Part shown: one piece after another, positions 23,278 to 26,232 of the stretch
Layout of the letters: each line of letters begins with the position of its first letter
Numbering within the stretch: the first letter of the stretch is position 1
Source: DATNFP01 sp035606335
GTDB lineage: Bacteria; Bacteroidota; Bacteroidia; Chitinophagales; Chitinophagaceae
NCBI GenBank assembly: GCA_035606335.1
Contig: DATNFP010000014.1
Location: 1-26,232 of the forward strand
Reading direction: 5' to 3'
DNA length: 26,232 nt
Made by a program: the position numbers and the translations under genes
The notes under the pieces: generated by a model
The model's input: only the letters and a program-made list of their open reading frames with translations
Database searches by the model: none
Told to the model about the DNA's origin: nothing

Positions 23278-24207
23278 ATGCAGGATAGAAGGGAATTTAT
23301 TAAAACGACGGCTATAGGTACCACCCTGTTGCTAATCGGTAGTTTCCCATTCTCATCTTTAGCAAATGTGCATACTCACAAGCTTACCATTCTGCATACT
23401 AATGATATACACGGTAGGATAAAACCATTTGTGCCTGGTAATAAATTTGAAGGACTTGGTGGTGCGGAGAATCGTTCTCTATTAATCAATGATATCCGTA
23501 AAAAAGAGGAACATGTTTTATTATTAGATGCAGGAGATTTTCTTCGGCCTGATTCTCACTCTGATTTATACAAAGCCAGTCCTGAAATTGAATTGATGAA
23601 TCACATTCAATACGATGCAGCAACAATTGGCGATCATGAATTTGATAACGGCGTTAAAGAATTAGCAGAATCTTTTCGGCACATTAATTTCCCTTTACTT
23701 GTTGCTAATTACGATTTTAATAATACCCCATTAGAAGGTAAAGTAAACCCGTATACTACTATAAAGAAAGGCAGGATAAAGATCGGGATCTTCGGCTTGG
23801 GGCTTCAGCTTGATAGTTGGATACCAGAAGAAGATCGTAACGGTGTTAAGTATTTAGACGCATTGTATACAGCACAAGTAGTTTCTGAAAAATTAAAGAA
23901 GTATGAAGAGTGTGATATGATAATATGTTTATCCCATCTTGGGTATGATTATGGACATTCAAAGATCAGTGATAAAGTTATAGCAATTGAAACAAAATAC
24001 ATCGATCTGATAGTTGGTGGCCACACTCATACATTTTTAGATAAACCTTTTGTTTTATTAAACAAGATTGGCAAAGAAGTTGTAATTAATCAGGTAGGTT
24101 GGGGAGGAGTGAAAATTGGAAGGCTTGATTACGTGTTCGATAGCAAAAAGAGTTCCAAACTTTTCAACGCCCAATCTGTAATTGTAACTAAACAAACAAT
24201 AGCATAA
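23278..24207 (+). CDS. Tat-exported metallophosphatase, 5'-nucleotidase N-domain type
   Basis: A 309-residue calcineurin-like phosphoesterase related to the N-terminal domain of UshA/5'-nucleotidases; the substrate-binding C-terminal domain is absent. The N-terminus has a twin-arginine motif (DRREFIK) and a hydrophobic stretch ending SSLA, so it is likely exported folded. Metal-site motifs in order are HTNDIHG (D43, H45), DAGD (D87), GDHEFDNG (118-125), SHLG (H220) and GGHTH (H249, H251). The usual Asn of GNHEFD is Asp119 here, a change of a metal/phosphate ligand. In many Bacteroidota the two halves of a 5'-nucleotidase are separate adjacent genes, but no partner is next to this one. The upstream region holds no convincing -7 box. 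Confidence 0.88.
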   Translation: MQDRREFIKTTAIGTTLLLIGSFPFSSLANVHTHKLTILHTNDIHGRIKPFVPGNKFEGLGGAENRSLLINDIRKKEEHVLLLDAGDFLRPDSHSDLYKASPEIELMNHIQYDAATIGDHEFDNGVKELAESFRHINFPLLVANYDFNNTPLEGKVNPYTTIKKGRIKIGIFGLGLQLDSWIPEEDRNGVKYLDALYTAQVVSEKLKKYEECDMIICLSHLGYDYGHSKISDKVIAIETKYIDLIVGGHTHTFLDKPFVLLNKIGKEVVINQVGWGGVKIGRLDYVFDSKKSSKLFNAQSVIVTKQTIA

Positions 24208-24243
24208 TGATTTTTTTTTTCAACAAATTGTTAGCAAATTCGT

Positions 24244-24292
24244 CCTCCCGTAAAAGGAAAAATATAGGGGATCGATTTTACGGATTTGGAGG
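24244..24292. repeat. Imperfect hairpin between the metallophosphatase gene and dnaA
   Basis: CCGTAAAA (24248-24255) and TTTTACGG (24276-24283) form a perfect 8-bp stem. CCTC (24244-24247) can add four pairs with GAGG (24289-24292) across a 5-base bulge. The loop is 20 bases. There is no T run after it, so it does not look like a normal terminator; a T10 tract at 24211-24220 lies before it. It could be a protein-binding dyad or an RNA structure in the dnaA leader. Confidence 0.45.
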
Positions 24293-24443
24293 CAATGTAA
24301 CAATCTGAATAAAAAAATAATTATAGTTAGGTTGGCTTTATATAATACCCGAGGCTGGATTTGTTTGGGGATAAAAAATTCGTAACCCTTATCACTACCA
24401 ATTAACAAAAATTGATATTAACTTGGAAGAGCTTAAACCGCGC

Positions 24444-25922
24444 ATGAACCAAAATATTTACAATACTGAATCTAATATATTAAATGAAGCAGAGGCTGCA
24501 TGGAATAAGTGCTTAAGTATAATTAAAGACAATGTAAACTGGCGCACATACCAGACATGGTTTGAGCCTATCAAAGCTGTTGCGCTCGCAGGCAACATAT
24601 TAACACTGCAGGTACCCAGTCAATTCTTTTATGAGTGGCTCGAAGAGCATTACGTAGAATTATTAGGTAAAACAATTAAACGTGTTTTAGGTAAAGAAGG
24701 ACGTCTTGAATACAGGATATTAATGGAAAGCGGAGCATCACAGCGCAATCCTGCATCTATTAATATGCCAAGCAGCACTCACAACAAAACTTCAAAGGAA
24801 AATAACTATGTGGATATGCCATTAAAGTGGGATGATCCGCATAATATAAAAACACCTTATGCTATTCCGGGACTAAAGCGTATGCAGATAGACCCGCAAT
24901 TAAATGCCAATTATACATTTGAGAATTATGTAGAAGGTGATTGTAATCGTGTTGCCCGCTCTGCCGGTTGGCATGTAGCTCAAAAACCAGGTGCTACATC
25001 TTTTAACCCATTGGTTGTTTTTGGCGGAGTAGGTTGGGGAAAAACACATCTTGTGCAGGCTATTGGTAATGAAGTACGCAGGTTACACCCTAATAAAGCT
25101 GTGCTGTATGTAAGTGCAGAAAAATTCATTAATCAGTTTATAGATCACTCTAAGAATAATGAGATAAATGACTTTATCCATTTTTATCAGCTTATTGATG
25201 TGCTGATACTGGATGATATACATTTATTTGTACCAGCTACAAAAACACAGGATGTATTTTTTGCCATCTTTAACCACTTGCATCAGAGTGGCAAGCAGAT
25301 AGTCCTTACAAGCGATACTCCTCCAAAAGATATGGAAGGTATGCAGGAAAGACTGCTTAGTCGTTTTCGCTGGGGGCTAAATGCAGATATTCAATCACCT
25401 GACTTCGAGACCCGTCAGTCCATATTGCAGATGAAGATGAAGCAGGAAGGATTGGAAATACCTGAAGATGTGGTAAAATATGTAGCATATAATGTGCAAA
25501 GCAATGTGCGTGAATTAGAAGGTGCATTGATAGCATTGTTTGCTCAGGCTACGTTGAATAAAAAAGAAATTGACCTGGATCTCGCCAAGCGTGTGATGAA
25601 GAATTTTGTGAAAACTGCCGCTCGCGAGGTAACGATCGAGAACATACAAAAGATGGTATGTGAATATTTCCATTTGTCATATGATCGCTTGTTGGCCAAA
25701 ACACGCAAGCGTGAAATTGTACAGGCAAGACAGATCACTATGTACCTGGCAAAAAAATTCACAAAGAGCTCATTAAAAAATATCGGCGAGCATTTTGGAG
25801 GCTTCGATCATACCACGGTTATCCACTCGTGCCAGACGGTTGAAAACCTGATGGACACAGATACAGAATACAAAGAACACCTGCTGGAGCTACAGCAAAA
25901 AGTACAACTGGCAAGCATATAA
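24444..25922 (+). CDS. dnaA: Chromosomal replication initiator DnaA
   Basis: The AAA+ initiator that opens oriC. The 492-residue chain has domain I (AWNKCLSIIKDNVNWRTYQT near the start), a short variable linker, the AAA+ domain with Walker A GGVGWGKTH and Walker B LILDDIHLF, and the SRFRWGL segment near sensor motifs, followed by domain IV with QARQITMYLAKKFTKSSL and the DNA-binding signature GGFDHTTVIHSC. In the signature, the usual GGRDHTT has Phe for Arg; the Walker A has Trp where Leu is common. Essential Lys, Asp and DHTT residues are intact. A TTG at 24423 would add seven residues (EELKPR before MNQN); ATG 24444 is preferred, but the choice is open. No clear promoter box or DnaA-box cluster is visible nearby, and dnaN does not follow. 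Confidence 0.95.
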   Translation: MNQNIYNTESNILNEAEAAWNKCLSIIKDNVNWRTYQTWFEPIKAVALAGNILTLQVPSQFFYEWLEEHYVELLGKTIKRVLGKEGRLEYRILMESGASQRNPASINMPSSTHNKTSKENNYVDMPLKWDDPHNIKTPYAIPGLKRMQIDPQLNANYTFENYVEGDCNRVARSAGWHVAQKPGATSFNPLVVFGGVGWGKTHLVQAIGNEVRRLHPNKAVLYVSAEKFINQFIDHSKNNEINDFIHFYQLIDVLILDDIHLFVPATKTQDVFFAIFNHLHQSGKQIVLTSDTPPKDMEGMQERLLSRFRWGLNADIQSPDFETRQSILQMKMKQEGLEIPEDVVKYVAYNVQSNVRELEGALIALFAQATLNKKEIDLDLAKRVMKNFVKTAAREVTIENIQKMVCEYFHLSYDRLLAKTRKREIVQARQITMYLAKKFTKSSLKNIGEHFGGFDHTTVIHSCQTVENLMDTDTEYKEHLLELQQKVQLASI

Positions 25923-25941
25923 AGAAGCTACTAAAAAATCT

Positions 25942-25971
25942 TTTGTTTTATCGCTAATACAGTTATCTTTG
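25942..25971 (+). promoter_or_regulatory. Promoter of the tRNA cluster
   Basis: TTTG (25942-25945), 18 bases, then TATCTTTG (25964-25971) followed by CA. Both elements match the Bacteroidota consensus, and it is the best-formed promoter in the window. The tRNA begins 65 bases downstream, leaving a processed leader. Confidence 0.75.
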
Positions 25972-26035
25972 CATTCCCTTTCAAAAAGGGGAAAATTGAT
26001 AGAACGCGCTGTGAGTAACGCTTACGGCATTTAAA

Positions 26036-26124
26036 GGTGAGGTGGGTGAGTGGCCGAAACCAATAGTTTGCTAAACTGTCGTACGCCTTAAAGCGTACCG
26101 CGGGTTCGAATCCCGCCCTCACCG
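26036..26124 (+). tRNA. tRNA-Ser (anticodon GCT)
   Basis: A complete class II tRNA, 89 bases. The acceptor stem GGTGAGG (26036-26042) pairs with CCTCACC (26117-26123), with G26124 as discriminator. The anticodon stem 26063-26067/26075-26079 encloses loop TTGCTAA with anticodon GCT at 26070-26072, reading AGC/AGU serine codons. A long variable arm (GTACGC...GCGTAC) is typical of tRNA-Ser. The T arm is GCGGG-TTCGAAT-CCCGC. CCA is not encoded. Confidence 0.97.
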
Positions 26125-26187
26125 CGAATTCGGCCAAATTTGAAAATAATAGGGCTAATATTTTCAAATATAATAGTAACAAGAACT

Positions 26188-26232
26188 CGGGAAGTAGTTC
26201 AGCCCGGTTAGAATGCCTGGTTTGGGACCAGG
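26188..26232 (+). tRNA. tRNA-Pro (anticodon TGG), cut by the window end
   Basis: The 5' half only. The acceptor strand CGGGAAG (26188-26194) is followed by a D arm (GTTC...GAAT) and the complete anticodon arm CCTGG-TTTGGGA-CCAGG, with anticodon TGG (CCA proline codon). The window stops at the end of the anticodon stem. It lies 63 bases after tRNA-Ser, probably on the same transcript. Confidence 0.93.

Noticed and set aside
24208..24443. oriC upstream of dnaA
   Set aside because: The gap is AT-rich but contains no cluster of DnaA boxes, and dnaN does not follow; GC skew would be needed.
25819..25827. TTATCCACT as a DnaA box
   Set aside because: It lies within the dnaA coding sequence for the conserved TTVIHSC segment and has no neighbours; one near-match does not make an origin.
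25931..26182. An 83-codon open frame on the minus strand over the tRNA-Ser region
   Set aside because: It runs antisense through tRNA-Ser, and its RAGFEPAV segment is the usual translation of an antisense tRNA T arm. Not a gene.

Overview
The window reads as a piece of ordinary chromosome from a member of the Bacteroidota, most likely order Chitinophagales (family Chitinophagaceae). The reasons are AT-rich DNA, start sites without Shine-Dalgarno sequences, repeated matches to the Bacteroidota promoter -7 box TAnnTTTG upstream of genes, and the gene types present: FAS1 protein, EGF-like lipoprotein, DUF3857/transglutaminase-fold proteins, a large LptD and a RecQ with a long C-terminal extension. 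No mobile element, CRISPR array, prophage or defence island was found. The species assignment is inference.

Layout. 1-3.9 kb, minus strand: an OprB-like carbohydrate porin and the helicase RecQ, each ending in a strong hairpin terminator. 4.2-5.45 kb, plus: a TIGR03118-type beta-propeller lipoprotein with its own terminator. 5.6-7.05 kb, minus: folK, a deoxynucleoside kinase and an unannotated 53-residue charged protein. 7.2-11.2 kb, plus: sppA, a FAS1 (fasciclin) protein and the iron-sulfur L-serine ammonia-lyase sdaA. 11.2-17.2 kb, plus: three tandem secreted DUF3857/transglutaminase-fold genes. The first two have lost the catalytic Cys and His and start with TTG; the third keeps both. 17.2-18.9 kb, minus: an EGF-like lipoprotein and a peptidoglycan amidase. 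18.9-23.1 kb, plus: lptD, divergent from the amidase, then a 2-oxo acid dehydrogenase E2 gene. 23.3-25.9 kb, plus: a Tat-type metallophosphatase and dnaA. 26.0 kb to the end: tRNA-Ser(GCT) and the start of tRNA-Pro(TGG).

How the genes relate. Much of the content serves the envelope: porin, three lipoproteins or secreted adhesion-type proteins, SppA, amidase, LptD and the DUF3857 trio. The rest is housekeeping: RecQ, DnaA, folate synthesis, nucleotide salvage, serine breakdown and the E2 subunit. Most genes look like single transcription units or short operons bounded by clear hairpins. The -7 boxes fix several start codons and suggest that folK, the deoxynucleoside kinase and lptD make nearly leaderless messages.

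No clearly new multi-gene system stands out. The best leads are the active/inactive transglutaminase-fold triplet with its duplicated promoter and TTG start, a paired 10-bp repeat at the E2 promoter, the overlapping amidase/lptD promoters, the imperfect hairpin upstream of dnaA, and the small charged gene.
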